NCBI GenBank assembly: GCA_022710935.1
Contig: JAKLFY010000050.1
Coordinates: 1-44,566 of the forward strand
Source of the DNA: Verrucomicrobiota bacterium
GTDB taxonomy: Bacteria > Verrucomicrobiota > Verrucomicrobiia > Limisphaerales > J093
Direction of reading: 5' to 3'
DNA length: 44,566 nt
Under the pieces are notes generated by a model. It was not told where the DNA came from. It made no database searches and saw only the letters and a program-made list of their open reading frames with translations. Below, piece by piece: positions 44,423 through 44,566 of the stretch (the stretch's first letter is position 1; every line of letters begins with the position of its first letter). Position numbers and translations under genes: made by a program.

Positions 44423-44566
44423 TCATCCTCGCTCTCCCCGCCTTATCTCGCACAGCTTGCGCTTCATGCCTTCCACGAACCGAACCTTCGCCCCGTCCTT
44501 CCCCAGACCGGACGCGAACCGTCGCACCCCTTGGGCCGCCGCTGCGTACTTCAACCCGCCCATTGC
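44423..44566 (-). CDS. probable REP-associated tyrosine transposase, C-terminal end (partial)
   Basis: The minus strand enters the window in an open frame and reads GGLKYAAAAQGVRRFASGLG, then KDGAKVRFVEGMKRKLCEI, and ends at TGA (44423-44425). The pattern 'YAAAAQGVRRF' resembles the DnaA-like helix-turn-helix tail of Y1-type REP transposases. The GGGTCAG motif downstream agrees. Only about 47 residues are visible and the catalytic HUH/Tyr part is outside the window, so the call is tentative. A small frame starting in an ATGA overlap with this stop (44426 leftward to 44265) is probably not a gene. Confidence 0.45.
   Translation of the reverse strand, partial: AMGGLKYAAAAQGVRRFASGLGKDGAKVRFVEGMKRKLCEIRRGERG

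Noticed and set aside
44265-44426. Small minus-strand frame starting MRKSSRGCTIAIGV with a signal-like N-terminus
   Set aside because: It lies between the transposase end and the REP motif, is Pro-rich, and has no recognisable similarity; probably not a gene despite the ATGA overlap.

Overview
The window is a 44.6 kb piece of a GC-rich bacterial chromosome. At the left edge the complement of a 16S rRNA gene contains GCTGCCACCCGTAGGTGT, the exact target of the Verrucomicrobia-type EUB338-III probe, so a member of Verrucomicrobiota is the best guess. A PEP-CTERM protein, a TAT-exported Gfo/Idh/MocA oxidoreductase, an ECF sigma factor paired with a WD40 Ser/Thr kinase, and many short palindromic and heptamer repeats between genes all fit that phylum. 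The genus cannot be named from this window.

Layout. 1-376 is the 5' part of the 16S gene (minus strand), followed by its leader and a candidate promoter. 1144-3519 carries dtd, a membrane-anchored lytic transglycosylase and mnmA. 3677-6021 (minus) carries a Gfo/Idh/MocA protein and the rpsI-rplM ribosomal pair. 6133-10287 carries a PQQ-like propeller protein and aconitase. 10380-13414 (minus) carries a translationally coupled alpha/beta-hydrolase and M20 peptidase pair, and a CHRD/PEP-CTERM protein divergent from an NtrC-type regulator (13550-14929). 14935-19693 carries a polytopic membrane protein of glycosyltransferase-39 type, an MlaE-type permease with an unusually degenerate partner ATPase, and an MFS transporter. 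19713-21875 is a TonB-dependent receptor. 22394-26511 is an ECF sigma factor coupled to a large WD40 Ser/Thr kinase. 26703-34251 holds an exported repeat protein, a P-type cation ATPase and a large unrecognised protein.

34857-43323 is the most interesting region. A HTH/PTS-EIIA fusion precedes six tightly packed genes resembling hydrogenase-4/formate hydrogenlyase subunits (HyfB, C, E, F, G and a ferredoxin-HyfI fusion). The HyfG-like large subunit has Ser/Ser and Ser/Asn where the four Ni-Fe cysteines should be. The ion-pumping subunits keep their key Glu and Lys residues. This looks like an energy-converting hydrogenase-related (Ehr) ion-translocating complex whose redox reaction is unknown, not a hydrogenase.

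The right edge is mobile DNA: a 5'-truncated IS701-type transposase next to the 3' end of a probable REP-associated tyrosine transposase. A 348-bp element with 39-bp terminal inverted repeats lies just upstream of the Ehr locus, and a decayed ferredoxin fragment lies upstream of the P-type ATPase. GTTGANN heptamer repeats occur between genes and also in frame inside the kinase, including its activation segment.
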